From Synechococcus sp. UW105 (lineage in GTDB: Bacteria; Cyanobacteriota; Cyanobacteriia; PCC-6307; Cyanobiaceae): DNA of 64,000 nt. Shown here one piece after another: positions 46,923 through 56,292 of this stretch. The stretch is taken from positions 1-64,000 of the forward strand of contig NZ_UCNN01000019.1 of the NCBI RefSeq assembly GCF_900473935.1, in the 5' to 3' direction. The notes under the pieces were generated by a model. It was given only the letters and a program-made list of their open reading frames with translations. It was not told the origin of the DNA and did no database searches. The number at the start of each line of letters is the position of its first letter. Position 1 is the stretch's first letter. The position numbers and the translations under genes were made by a program.

Positions 46923-47384
46923 TCAGTAGCGGAAGTGTCTGACGACTTTAAAGTCAGTAGCTTCTGGGTAATCGCGACTATATCCATCCCCGAATTTCTG
47001 ATTTGCCTTTTCTCTATCTTCATCACTGAATACACCTTCTCTGCCTAAGTATTGATTAGTGGACGATTCATTTTGACATCTTCTATTATGATTAGTTTCT
47101 GAATAACTGTCAAAATATTTATCTGCTCCATTAATAGGTTTATCAGTTGGAAGCGGGATAAAAGGATCATTACCATTACCCTCATTATATATAATTCTTT
47201 CAGATATAAATTCGTAGGATATTGACTCTCCCTCCAGTCGCCATCTATCACAAGCTTCTGCTGCTTGTGTCTGAGAGGGGTACGTACTGCTATTGCATCC
47301 AATTAATCCAAGCAGAAGAAGAGGGGTAAGAAATTTCAACGAAGAAAAATTTGGCAGAAATGTCTGAAGCCATATTACGTACAT
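46923..47384 (-). CDS. Putative lipoprotein of the glyQ element
   Basis: A 153-residue protein starting MYVIWLQTFLPNFSSLKFL and reaching a lipobox-like LLLLGLIGC about residue 30. The mature part is polar, with several cysteines (EACDRW, RCQNES) and a charged C-terminus (DREKANQKFGDGYSRDYPEATDFKV). A start further upstream (47579) would prefix unlikely residues. The lipid anchor puts it in the envelope; the cysteines may form disulfides. Convergent with the coupled cluster. Confidence 0.6.
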   Translation of the reverse strand: MYVIWLQTFLPNFSSLKFLTPLLLLGLIGCNSSTYPSQTQAAEACDRWRLEGESISYEFISERIIYNEGNGNDPFIPLPTDKPINGADKYFDSYSETNHNRRCQNESSTNQYLGREGVFSDEDREKANQKFGDGYSRDYPEATDFKVVRHFRY

Positions 47385-47467
47385 ACAAGGACGCGGATTT
47401 ACCCCATACCCCTTTCTTTCGTCACCATTCCTCTCTCTCGCAATCTGTGCTTTGTGTCTTGTTTGAG

Positions 47468-47590
47468 GTTGGACAGAGGACGGTTTGGGAAAATATGTCC
47501 AACTCACGTCCAACTCGGTTGGACAGCGCGCATTGGTGCGGAGTGCAGACAACACTTTGTTGCTTCTCTGTCCCACCACTGTCCAACTTT
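47468..47590. promoter_or_regulatory. Right-end GTCCAAC/GTTGGAC repeats (putative recombinase arm sites)
   Basis: Five copies in both orientations: GTTGGAC 47468-47474, GTCCAAC 47497-47503 and 47508-47514, GTTGGAC 47518-47524, and GTCCAAC 47581-47587 inside CTGTCCAACTTT. The last sits 40 bases inside the right att copy, mirroring the 37-base distance on the left. The cluster is also where glyQ must now be transcribed from. Confidence 0.5.
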
Positions 47591-47623
47591 CCTTGAGTTG
47601 TAAACCCAGTCACGGCAACTACA

Positions 47624-48514
47624 GTGCACTTCCAGGACATCATTGGCACCCTCAACCGTTTCTGGGCGGATCAGGGCTGTTTGCTCCTGCAGCCTTACGA
47701 CACGGAAAAGGGTGCCGGCACGATGAGTCCCCACACGGTGCTTCGTGCCATCGGCCCGGAACCTTGGGCTGTGGCCTACCCCGAGCCCTGCAGGCGCCCC
47801 ACCGACGGCCGTTACGGCGATAACCCCAATCGCGCCCAGCACTATTTCCAGTACCAGGTGCTGATCAAACCCTCTCCGGATGGGATCCAGGAGACCTATC
47901 TCGCTTCCCTCGAGGCTTTGGGTATTAAGGCAGCCGATCACGACATCCGTTTCGTGGAGGACAACTGGGAGTCGCCCACCCTCGGCGCCTGGGGTGTGGG
48001 CTGGGAGGTGTGGCTCGATGGCATGGAAGTCACCCAGTTCACCTATTTCCAGCAGTGCGGCGGCATTGACTGCCGGCCTGTCTCGATTGAGATCACCTAT
48101 GGCCTGGAGCGACTGGCGATGTATCTCCAAGATGTGGAGAGCATCTGGGATCTGAGCTGGAATGCGGAGCGCAACTATGGAGACATCTGGTTGCCCTTTG
48201 AAAAGGGTCAGTGCCATTACAACTTTGAAGCCTCTGATCCCGATCGGCTCAAGCAGTTGTTTGCGATCTATGAGGCCGAAGCCGCTGATCTGATTGAGAA
48301 GCAGCTGCCCGCCCCAGCGCTCGATTTCGTCCTCAAGTGCTCCCACACGTTCAACTTGCTTGAGGCCCGAGGGGTGATTTCAGTAACGGAGCGCACCGCC
48401 ACGATCGCCCGTATCCGCAATCTGGCTCGCAAGGTTGCCGAAGCTTGGCTTGAGGAGCGTCAAGCCCTCGGCTTCCCCCTCCTCAAGCAGCAACCTGCTG
48501 CCGTGGCTGGCTGA
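47624..48514 (+). CDS. glyQ: Glycyl-tRNA synthetase alpha subunit
   Basis: A 296-residue class II synthetase subunit with [32 protein letters not shown] at the N-terminus, the motif 2 region [21 protein letters not shown], and motif 3 [15 protein letters not shown]. Together with GlyS it charges tRNA-Gly. It starts at GTG; the only in-frame codons between an upstream TGA (47594) and this GTG are not canonical starts. The native start was cut off by the element at 41993-47642, so N-terminal residues and promoter differ from the ancestral gene. The enzyme is otherwise complete and essential. Confidence 0.95.
   Translation: MHFQDIIGTLNRFWADQGCLLLQPYDTEKGAGTMSPHTVLRAIGPEPWAVAYPEPCRRPTDGRYGDNPNRAQHYFQYQVLIKPSPDGIQETYLASLEALGIKAADHDIRFVEDNWESPTLGAWGVGWEVWLDGMEVTQFTYFQQCGGIDCRPVSIEITYGLERLAMYLQDVESIWDLSWNAERNYGDIWLPFEKGQCHYNFEASDPDRLKQLFAIYEAEAADLIEKQLPAPALDFVLKCSHTFNLLEARGVISVTERTATIARIRNLARKVAEAWLEERQALGFPLLKQQPAAVAG
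47630..47642. repeat. Right att copy of the glyQ-integrated element
   Basis: TTCCAGGACATCA, identical to 41993-42005. It lies inside the first codons of the working glyQ. Confidence 0.8.
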
Positions 48515-48584
48515 GGCAGCCACGGCCGAGGGCGGCGACAGGCAAGGTCTGGGGAATGCTTCAGCAACCGTTGTTTGTTCTCGG

Positions 48585-50482
48585 ATGCCCGCCGCTGTGG
48601 CCGTTGCGGCTCTTGTTCTCTTCAGCCTTTTCGGTGCAGCCCTGGTTGACAGTGCTGTCCATTGGGCGCTCTTGCTGCTCGCGCTGGCTTGGAGCAGCTG
48701 CTGTCTGGTGCGTCGTCAGCGGTGGTCGCGCCGTCAGGCGCTGCTGTTGCTTCTGCTGCTGGTCTTGAGCCTGTCGCGGGCAACGTTTGGACTGGAGCAT
48801 GGCCCTGGGGAGCTTGATCCGTTTCATGCGTTGGCACCTGACTCCCGGCTGCAGCGGCTAGAGGGGCGATGGCACCAAGACTCCCATCCTCGTGATGGTC
48901 GCTGTCGTGGATTTGTGGGTGTGCAGCGCATTGATGGGAAACGGATGAGCGGTGTCACCGAGGTGCTGCTTGAGCCTTGTTCAACCCCGGTTCTTGCCGG
49001 CACTTGGATCAGGGCGGATGGGCATCTGCGCCGCCCGGCTCAGGCCATTCATCCTTTGCTGCCGTCTCCGTCCGAACGGCTCTCAAGGCTGGGCTGCTGG
49101 ACACAATTCAAGGTCTCACGCTTGGAGCGGATCGCGAATGGATGGGCTCCCTTAGCAATGGCCCGGCGACGAATCATCACCCAACTGTCTGCTCACCTAG
49201 GCCCTAATCATGGGGCGATGGTGGCAGCCTTGGTGCTTGGAGGGGCTTAGGTTGACCTTCCGGACAGTGTGAGACAGGCCTTCAGGGTGGCTGGCCTCTC
49301 CCATGCCCTGGCCGCATCAGGCTTCCATCTCTCGGTGTTGTTGGGCAGTGTGTTGCTGCTGAGCAGCCGTTGGCTGGCCTCCTGGCGGATGTTCGCAGGC
49401 TGTGGCCTCATGGTTGTGTTTTTGCTGCTGGCGGGACCGCAACCCTCAGTGGTGCGTGCTGTGCTGATGGGTGCATCGGCTCTGTTGATCCGCGAAGGAG
49501 GAAGCCGCAGTCGACCCATCGGCTTGTTGCTGGCCACCCTGGTGCTGATGTTGTGGTGGCAGCCCGGCTGGGCTCGGTCGATCGGATTTCAGTTCAGTGC
49601 TGTTGCGACAGCAGGGTTGGTGTTGAGCGCACCGGTCATTGAAACGTGGTTGACATCTCGGTTGCCGAAGGCACTGAGCAGCATGGCTCCGGCGTTGGCC
49701 GTTCCCTTGGCAGCCATGGCCTGGACGTTGCCGTTGCAGTGGCTTCACTTCGGTGCCATGCCCCTCTATGGCGTGCTGGCGAATTTGTTGGCCTCGCCCT
49801 TCTTGATGGCACTCACCCTTGCTGCGATGTTCTTGGCCACGCTGGTGCTGTTGTTGCCGCAGGCCGTGGCGAGCCTGCTTCTCCCGGTGTTAGCCGTGCC
49901 TGTCAAAGTCCTTGCGGCTTGCTTGCAGGGGCTGGTCACCGCGATCAGCAATTGGCCTCATGCACAGCTATTGATCGGACGCCCATCGGGGTGGATAGTG
50001 CTGGTGATCGTGGTGGCGGTTGCCTCGTGTTGGCTGTCTGGTTCGCGACGCTGGCGCTGGGTGTTGATGCCCCTGGCGTTGATGGCTCTTCTGGTGCATG
50101 GAGCAGGTCTGCTGGCGGATGCTGTGGAGCAGGTTGATCAATGGGGCCGGCAATGGGTCTTGTTGCGCCATCACGGACGGGCAGCCCTGATCAGCAGCCA
50201 TGGAGACCGGCTCAGCAGTTGGCGCACGGCCATGGTCATGCTCGCCTCGATTGGATTGCGGTACTCGACCCCGTTGCCGCGTCAAAGCTGGACTGTTGGC
50301 ACAGCCTGGCCAGAACGTTGCACGCTGAGCAGTTGGGGCAGTTCCCTTTGCTGGCAGGCCAGCGCTTGGCTTCCGCGGGCTTAGTACTGCAACCGATTGG
50401 GAGTAGCGGCCGTCGTTTTGTGCTGCAGGCAGGCCATCGCCGGGTCAGCCTGCAGCGCTCTCAGTTGAGACTGCAGCCGTAA
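48585..50482 (+). pseudogene. comEC: Broken competence channel gene comEC
   Basis: Three frames together encode a ComEC/Rec2-type protein: an N-terminal membrane and OB-like part (48585-49250), the Competence channel domain beginning LSHALAASGFHLSVLLG, and a C-terminal metallo-beta-lactamase-like end (RLDWIAVLDPVAASKLDCWHSL). The first break is an in-frame TAG at 49248-49250 followed directly by the conserved VDLPDSVRQAFR, as if a CAG (Gln) had mutated. The second is a frameshift near 50205-50220 before QQLAHGHGHARLDWI. With both, DNA uptake by this ComEC should be lost. It follows glyQ by 70 bases. Confidence 0.85.
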
Positions 50483-50531
50483 CGAGCATCATGCATTGAC
50501 CGTTACTATGACGAAGCGTCTAACGACGCAT

Positions 50532-50618
50532 GGAGAGGTGGCAGAGTCCGGTTGAATGCGCACGACTCGAAATCGTGTAGGGGTAACACCCTCGTGGGTT
50601 CGAATCCCACCCTCTCCG
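50532..50618 (+). tRNA. trnS-CGA: tRNA-Ser (anticodon CGA)
   Basis: An 87-nt class II tRNA. The acceptor stem GGAGAGG/CCTCTCC closes with discriminator G, the anticodon arm ACGA-CTCGAAA-TCGT presents CGA (reads UCG), a long variable arm follows (GGG-TAACA-CCC), and the T-loop is GTTCGAATC. There is no encoded CCA. Its 3' end is the attachment site of the adjoining element. Confidence 0.97.
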
Positions 50619-50624
50619 TTTTGA
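50608..50624. repeat. attL at the tRNA-Ser 3' end
   Basis: CACCCTCTCCGTTTTGA, identical to 57941-57957. It covers the last 11 bases of the tRNA gene plus six flanking bases. Confidence 0.9.
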
Positions 50625-51188
50625 CCAATTCACTCAGGGTCACCTGTAGTCCCAGATAGCCAGCCGTCATGTGGATCTTAAAGAATTAAGGGACCCGCAA
50701 AGTGACGCTTAGTCCTAAATCTCGGTAAGGGTTAAATCCTTGACGGATAGGGAAAAAATTTACGATTAGGGTATTTGGTGGTTACCTTTTTCTGAATCGA
50801 TCTACAAGTGCTTGAGGTCAAGACCAATCGTAATTGCATCGCGACTGGTAATGGCTAGTTTGTAAACGTCTACCCAGGTCCAGGTAAGTACTTTCTTGGT
50901 CGGATGTTTTCACCCTGGGACTGGGGGAAGCAGGCCAACATTCGGATTGGTAGCAATGGCAAAGGGCGAGGAGTGGCCTATTGAAGGCATCCCCTGCCTT
51001 CCGACTAAATAAAACTTAGACTGTTATTACTAATTAGATTGTTTCATGAATTGTAGCGAAAAGGTTTCGATTGCCCAGAAAAATTAATTCGGTAAAAACA
51101 TTTAAAATTTATATATTTCGCGAATTGCATCTTTTTTTATTTCCTTGCCCTTTATTAGAATGCATCTTTTTTTTTTGATGTTTTAGTG
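50625..51188. other. Left end of the tRNA-Ser element, no gene seen
   Basis: About 560 bases from the tRNA to the MBL gene. It contains no good frame on either strand and no strong repeat. The last 180 bases are very AT-rich and precede the end of the minus-strand MBL gene. Confidence 0.5.
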
Positions 51189-52475
51189 CTACAGATGAAA
51201 AAAACTCATTGCACAGTGTAGATCAGGACTCCACTTGGGATGACACGATCGTGAAAATTTAAGATGACAGCCGGTTTGAGCATTGTCCCAATGAAATTCA
51301 CGATTAAGAATCCCCTCCATCAGCCTAGTGTCAAGTTGTACTTTTAGTACAAACTTAGGTTTAGATTCATGGTTAATAACCAACTTATAAATAAATTTAT
51401 CATCATTTGAGTAAAAATCAACCTCCCAATCAAGGATGCTTGATTTGTCGTACCATCCAATATTTTGAAGACGCTGAATTAATCGAGCCTCAGCTTTCTT
51501 TGCCTTACTACGTAAATCGATTAATGAAGGAAAATCTCTACATTCGTAGGGGTATTTAACGTTCGTAAGATCATTGCCACGCTTGAAAGCCTCTTCAATG
51601 CTATAACATCTTCCCTGCCTACTCATGGCTAAAGTCTTTGCATCGAAAATACCTCCACTTCCCGGGTTTATTGCGTTATATTTGTTTTTAACTAATATTT
51701 CGGCTGCAATTGTTGGAGTAGAGACTGGAAGATATTTGTTGAGCGAAGAATTTTTACCTTGCAAAATATAATCACCAGCAAAAGGTACTATGATCGTTTC
51801 CTCATCTACTGAGCTAAGGACATCAAGCATAGACTTGATGCAGTTGGATATAAGAGATGACTTGAGTGAAATTTTTTCTTCATGCGTTAGATCTTGGTCA
51901 CATTGCGGATAAAAACCTGCACTGTTATAAAGTATAGTAATTAGACTAATCTTGCCAAGTTCTTTTTGAAGAGCCAATAGTGATTCCTTGGTTGGGAAGT
52001 TGTCGTTTGTATTTAGCATTGTGAAGTTGCCATTCTGTATTGCAATGGCAGAATCAATAACATTCTCAGTGTCGAGTATCTCTTTATCGAAGCGGGGGCT
52101 TTCAAATGGAAGATACATTGTTAACTTAAAACCATTGATATTGAGGTTTTCGCGATCTTTCAGTCTAATTACATTTGAAAATTTATTTGTTAATAATGCC
52201 CTGTACAGAATAGGGATTTTTTCGTGGGGTATGATTATGGGTATATCCTTCGGTTGATGGCACAAAAATTCTAAATCATAATGGTCCGGATGTATGTGTG
52301 ATACATATATGCAATCGAAATCTATTCCGTAGATAGGTGTTCTGTGCGGCTTTTGCGGAAGAGCCCATGATCCAATAAAAGCACCATCATTAAACCACGG
52401 GTCGCAAAGAATACCGGAACCTTCGTTGCCTTGGAATAGACAACAAGCATTTTGGAAAAATTCTATGTGCGGCAA
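51189..52475 (-). CDS. Metallo-beta-lactamase-fold protein (CMAH-like family)
   Basis: A 428-residue protein with a metallo-beta-lactamase fold. The metal motif H60-I-H62-P-D64-H65 (SHIHPDHYDLEF) is intact, preceded by GILCDPWFNDGAFIGSWALP, and later metal-ligand candidates lie in NTNDNFPT and PFAGDYILQG. The C-terminal HWDNAQTGCHLKFSR resembles the end of proteins related to the CMP-N-acetylneuraminate hydroxylase-like MBL family. It has no Rieske motif. A role in modifying an activated sugar or glycan is plausible given the downstream sugar genes, but the substrate is unknown. Confidence 0.75.
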   Translation of the reverse strand: MPHIEFFQNACCLFQGNEGSGILCDPWFNDGAFIGSWALPQKPHRTPIYGIDFDCIYVSHIHPDHYDLEFLCHQPKDIPIIIPHEKIPILYRALLTNKFSNVIRLKDRENLNINGFKLTMYLPFESPRFDKEILDTENVIDSAIAIQNGNFTMLNTNDNFPTKESLLALQKELGKISLITILYNSAGFYPQCDQDLTHEEKISLKSSLISNCIKSMLDVLSSVDEETIIVPFAGDYILQGKNSSLNKYLPVSTPTIAAEILVKNKYNAINPGSGGIFDAKTLAMSRQGRCYSIEEAFKRGNDLTNVKYPYECRDFPSLIDLRSKAKKAEARLIQRLQNIGWYDKSSILDWEVDFYSNDDKFIYKLVINHESKPKFVLKVQLDTRLMEGILNREFHWDNAQTGCHLKFSRSCHPKWSPDLHCAMSFFHL

Positions 52476-53318
52476 TTAAGACAAGAGCAAAGGGATCAGT
52501 ATAATGGGTTTTTATTTGTATTAATTAGTGTCGCAACCAACTCTAGCCTAATTGCTGTTCAGGTTTCGTCTATTGCACTCAAGAGACTCTTTTCTTCTAA
52601 TAAGCAGTTTCAACGTGCCTTGTCACCTGCAAATAATTACCCAAAAAGTAAATTTTTCTAACTGACATCACCTGGCTTATTGATAACATCAATATAATAT
52701 CAAAATAGACTCCTCTTCGCAGATGTGTTGACTAATTAAATCAACTGTTGAAGAACATTGATGGCTCAACACAGAGTAAGTCTAATGATTTGAGTTGGCC
52801 AAAAAATTTTCCATGGACGTTCGCTTAAGTATACAAATAAATTAGCCTGATAAATATTGATCTATATAGGACTTCCATTATTCTGTAGTCCGTATTGATT
52901 AGATTCTGATCACGAACTCTCTGAGTTTGGTCCTTTCCATAGTCATGTTAATTCCTGAGTGCCATAATATAAACAACGGTCTTTTTACGGTTAAGAACCA
53001 CTACAACATGCTGTTCAAACAGGTATTGCCTGTACTTGGTACTGACCCTCTCGTAAGCCGCTTGGAGTGGATCAATGCTGATAAGCAGCATATCTTTTCT
53101 TGTTTCTCAGGGGACCCATTGTTGGTAGGCAGGGTAGGTAGGGTAGGTAGAGACTCTTCTGTAAAAATTTCTGAGGGGGATGTCCAGTGATTAGAATCTT
53201 TGACAGCACATGGATTTACTCTTGACAATAGATCAATTAATCACAATTTACACATAATTGTCATTCTCAATGCTCAAACCCAACTTGCTATATCAAGACT
53301 ACACAAGAGCATCCTCTT
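52476..53318. other. Region with an integrase remnant and GGTAG repeats
   Basis: About 840 bases between the divergent MBL gene and the ATP-grasp gene. It holds the integrase fragment at 52987-53070 and a short GGTAG-rich run at 53127-53150. Other frames, including 52452-52661 on the plus strand, are not supported. It may contain the promoter for the divergent cargo genes. Confidence 0.5.
52987..53070 (+). pseudogene. Fragment of an integrase gene
   Basis: In the plus frame this reads TVKNHYNMLFKQVLPVLG then TDPLVSRLEW. Over 28 positions it matches the degraded integrase at 57582-57920 (TVNDYRNMLFNQVLPVLG) at 16, but on the opposite strand and 4.6 kb away. It is a remnant of a second integrase-like gene or a partial duplication with inversion; no start, stop or active site is present. 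Confidence 0.7.
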
Positions 53319-55034
53319 ATGGTAATTAAATACTGCACTTATACCGAATATTCTTTTTTATTCACAGGTGTAGGCCAAACTTTGGATGATGATTTCCTAA
53401 GTATTTTCCAGTCTCTTGACACTTTTGTGAATTTATTCCAAGCAAGTACAGATACGCTTGGTGATCGGAATAAAAATATTATTTCTTTCTTGGTTAGTTC
53501 TAATCAAGATCCTGCCTATAAGCTTCAGCTAGAAACAATTATCAGTAAATATCATATAACAGACATAATCCCTATGATTGATTCTGAGGTTTGCTATTTG
53601 CACGACAACAAATTATTCTTTGAGCATTTAGGTGTCCGTCTTTGGATTAATCGATTTGAAAACCCTTCTAGATACTCAATCAAGTCTAATGTTTATAAAT
53701 TATCACCTAATTTATCCCCCCAATACAGTGTTGCCAACAGTTCCGATGATTTACTTCGAGTTGCATCAGAACTAAATTACCCGAAGCAAAAAATAGCGGT
53801 TAGACCTAACGAAGGCGTCAACGGTAGTGGTAAGGGTTTTCGGGTTATTGATGCAAGTTCTGATTTTTGTGTCAATACATTTATATCAGAGCCTTCACGT
53901 CATATGAGCATTGAGAGATATTATCAAGATGCATTAATTGCGGAAAAGCTGAATCAATTACCCCCGCTGCTGCTTTGTGAGTATCTTCCTGGAGTTGAAT
54001 ACAGCTGCTATGTATTAGCGGACAGAGGTAATCTGATCGCCTGTTCAATCCACGAAAAGCAAAGTAACCTAGGGAGCACTACTAACTCTGCTAGTGCTGA
54101 TCATGTATATAGTGAATCAATATTGTCCATCTGTAAAACCATTTGTAAAGAGCAGTCTCTAGATCTTTTGAATAATATTCAACTTAAAGAGGATTCAGAA
54201 GGATTGCATAAGCTGATTGAAATTAATCCACGTATCGCTGGCACCCAATTGTTGCCAGAATATGTAGGTTGTAATTTGCTTAAATCATGTTTTGATCTTC
54301 TAAATGGCAAAGAGCCTCCTCTCTCACTAGCTCCTCTTGTTCCTCATAAAATAGAACGTTCCATCAAATCTAATTTTTATTCATCATTGTATAGTATTCC
54401 CTGTAACCTGTCATCTAAGTCTAATGATTATAAAATTGACGTATCACACTCTGACTTATATGGTTTACTGCTAAAGTATGATCTGGTTATTTTTGACCTT
54501 GATAATACTCTAATCGATGAATTATTTTATTTGAAATCATCAGTTCTTCAGCTTTTGAGCGAGATCGGCTACCCCAAAGTTGATATTCAACCATTGCTTC
54601 TAGAGCTAGAAGTTTGGTACAAAATAAATGGTAATTATCTTATTTATGATGCTGTTCTTGAAAAGCATATCGGAAAAAATCTTATTCAACGTTTTTTAGA
54701 AATTCTCCGCTCTGATTCATCAGAATTGTCTGTTCGTTATCTCCCTAATAGGGAAATTTTGCTAAAAAATCTGAAACCAAGTTGCGAATTATATGTACTT
54801 ACCGATGGAAACAAAATCCAACAAAAGCGAAAAATTGCATTAGCCAATTTGGATTCATACATCTGCACTGAAAATATTTATTTTGCTGTTGATTCAGGAG
54901 GCAAGCCTTCCCCTAAATGTGCAAAATTATTTGCGAATTGTGACTTTAAGAGTATTGTCATGGTAGGCGATAGTAAGGTAGATTTTGATATGGCACAACA
55001 AATGAATGTTGATTTTGTTAAAGTAATTAATTAG
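53319..55034 (+). CDS. ATP-grasp enzyme fused to a HAD-family phosphatase
   Basis: A 571-residue two-domain protein. Residues about 110-340 are ATP-grasp: the nucleotide loop IAVRPNEGVNGSGKGFRVI, the PPLLLCEYLPGVEYSCYVL core, and the metal-binding LIEINPRIAGTQLLPE. Residues about 385-571 are a HAD hydrolase: motif 1 LVIFDLDNTLID, motif 2 YVLTDGNK, the Lys in SGGKPSPKCAKLF and motif 4 IVMVGDSKVDFDMA. ATP-grasp enzymes ligate carboxylates to amines, so this fusion may make and then dephosphorylate a carboxylate-derived product. The substrate is unknown. Confidence 0.85.
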   Translation: MVIKYCTYTEYSFLFTGVGQTLDDDFLSIFQSLDTFVNLFQASTDTLGDRNKNIISFLVSSNQDPAYKLQLETIISKYHITDIIPMIDSEVCYLHDNKLFFEHLGVRLWINRFENPSRYSIKSNVYKLSPNLSPQYSVANSSDDLLRVASELNYPKQKIAVRPNEGVNGSGKGFRVIDASSDFCVNTFISEPSRHMSIERYYQDALIAEKLNQLPPLLLCEYLPGVEYSCYVLADRGNLIACSIHEKQSNLGSTTNSASADHVYSESILSICKTICKEQSLDLLNNIQLKEDSEGLHKLIEINPRIAGTQLLPEYVGCNLLKSCFDLLNGKEPPLSLAPLVPHKIERSIKSNFYSSLYSIPCNLSSKSNDYKIDVSHSDLYGLLLKYDLVIFDLDNTLIDELFYLKSSVLQLLSEIGYPKVDIQPLLLELEVWYKINGNYLIYDAVLEKHIGKNLIQRFLEILRSDSSELSVRYLPNREILLKNLKPSCELYVLTDGNKIQQKRKIALANLDSYICTENIYFAVDSGGKPSPKCAKLFANCDFKSIVMVGDSKVDFDMAQQMNVDFVKVIN

Positions 55035-55086
55035 AAAAGCTATTTGTGTTTTTGTTCTTAAGCATCTTCGCAAACGGATTTAATAA

Positions 55087-56292
55087 ATGACTTTCAAGCG
55101 ATTCCTTCGTATTTGCCTTTTTCGGTATCAAGTTTGCTCTACAAAAATATTGCTGTTTGCATTAAAACCATTTTCTCATTATTTTTTGGCGATATTTGCC
55201 GATAAAACTGTTATTGGCTTTTATGAACACTGTAGCAACATACTATCGATCTCATCTTCTGTTCAAAATTCAATACCAATAGCCTTTAATAAGGAATCTG
55301 CAGACTTAAAGGCTCATCCGCAAAAGTATATCTTTGGAAATGCCATACTACGTTTTGGTTATTCCCTCCATCTTTTGCGGCCTTTATGGCTAGCTTGCAT
55401 TTTAATAGGTCGCCCTAAATGCATTCTCTACTTTTCAAGAAGTTCCATACTTTTGGATTCTGTCGATTTCAGAAGCTGGGAGTTTAAAATTGTTAGCCGG
55501 TTTAGAATTCCTATTATTTGTCAGTTCACTGGCAATGATATAAGGTCTATAGAAATGCAAAAGAATAAATTCCCTGACCTTCGACTAATCAATTCCTATA
55601 TGGGTTGGACTGTTAAAATAGCCCGCCAAGAGAACTATGAGCAAATTCTCAAACAGTACGCGAAAATATCTGAAAAATATGCCAGCTTGATCATAAATGA
55701 TGACTTTTGCCAGATATCTTATTTTTCAAAACCCTCACTTCCCGTAAGATTTTTTCTAGAAGATTATGTATACATACCAATTGAAAAAAGTATGTCCCAC
55801 TTCTATTCAAAGGAGTTAATATTGCTACATTGTCCACGTGATCCCATCTCTAAAGGCACTCAAGTCATTCACTCAGTCATTGACAGATTAAGAATTGAAG
55901 GGTTTTTATTTGAATATATTGAGCTTGTAGATCTTTCACGCGAAGAAGTATTGAGGGCTTTGCGCTCTTCTCATATCGTCATTAATGAACTTTATTCAAT
56001 GGCTCCTGGATTGTTTGCTTATGAAGCTTTGGCTAACCATAACGCCCTCATAACATCCGCTGATCCAGAAAGGAATACTTCTATCTCATGTGAAAAGGGT
56101 CTATGGGTAACTGCTTATAATCATAATCTATATTGCAAATTGAGAGATTTATTGTGTGATCGCTCACTTATATATAAATATGCAGATCTAGGGCTTCAAT
56201 ACACTAAAAAATACATGAACTCACGAAAAGCAGAGCAATATTATAATAATCTTTTTTCGTCTATATCTAACAAGAAGGACATCCTTGGTTGA
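55087..56292 (+). CDS. GT-B glycosyltransferase-like protein
   Basis: A 401-residue protein starting MTFKRFLRICLFRYQ. The C-terminal half has the GT-B nucleotide-sugar pattern: LILLHCPRDPISKGTQVI, VDLSREEVLRALRSSHIVINEL and SMAPGLFAYEALANHNALITSADPE, the family-4-like glutamate region in a divergent form. The N-terminal half is hydrophobic (LHLLRPLWLACILIG), as for a membrane-associated acceptor domain. It lies 52 bases after the ATP-grasp gene, so they are probably one operon, and it may add a sugar to a surface glycan. Confidence 0.7.
   Translation: MTFKRFLRICLFRYQVCSTKILLFALKPFSHYFLAIFADKTVIGFYEHCSNILSISSSVQNSIPIAFNKESADLKAHPQKYIFGNAILRFGYSLHLLRPLWLACILIGRPKCILYFSRSSILLDSVDFRSWEFKIVSRFRIPIICQFTGNDIRSIEMQKNKFPDLRLINSYMGWTVKIARQENYEQILKQYAKISEKYASLIINDDFCQISYFSKPSLPVRFFLEDYVYIPIEKSMSHFYSKELILLHCPRDPISKGTQVIHSVIDRLRIEGFLFEYIELVDLSREEVLRALRSSHIVINELYSMAPGLFAYEALANHNALITSADPERNTSISCEKGLWVTAYNHNLYCKLRDLLCDRSLIYKYADLGLQYTKKYMNSRKAEQYYNNLFSSISNKKDILG

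Larger units (their letters stand above)
41993..47642. mobile_element. Integrated element in the 5' end of glyQ
   Basis: A 5.6-kb AT-rich element bounded by a 13-nt direct repeat of glyQ sequence. It encodes a full-length tyrosine recombinase at its left end and six hypothetical genes, including a coupled three-gene cluster and a lipoprotein. GTCCAAC repeats cluster near both ends (42044-42060 and 47468-47587), resembling recombinase arm sites. It carries no phage structural, plasmid or conjugation genes, so it is a small integrative element resembling the tyrosine-recombinase elements described in marine picocyanobacteria, or a phage satellite. Confidence 0.8.
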
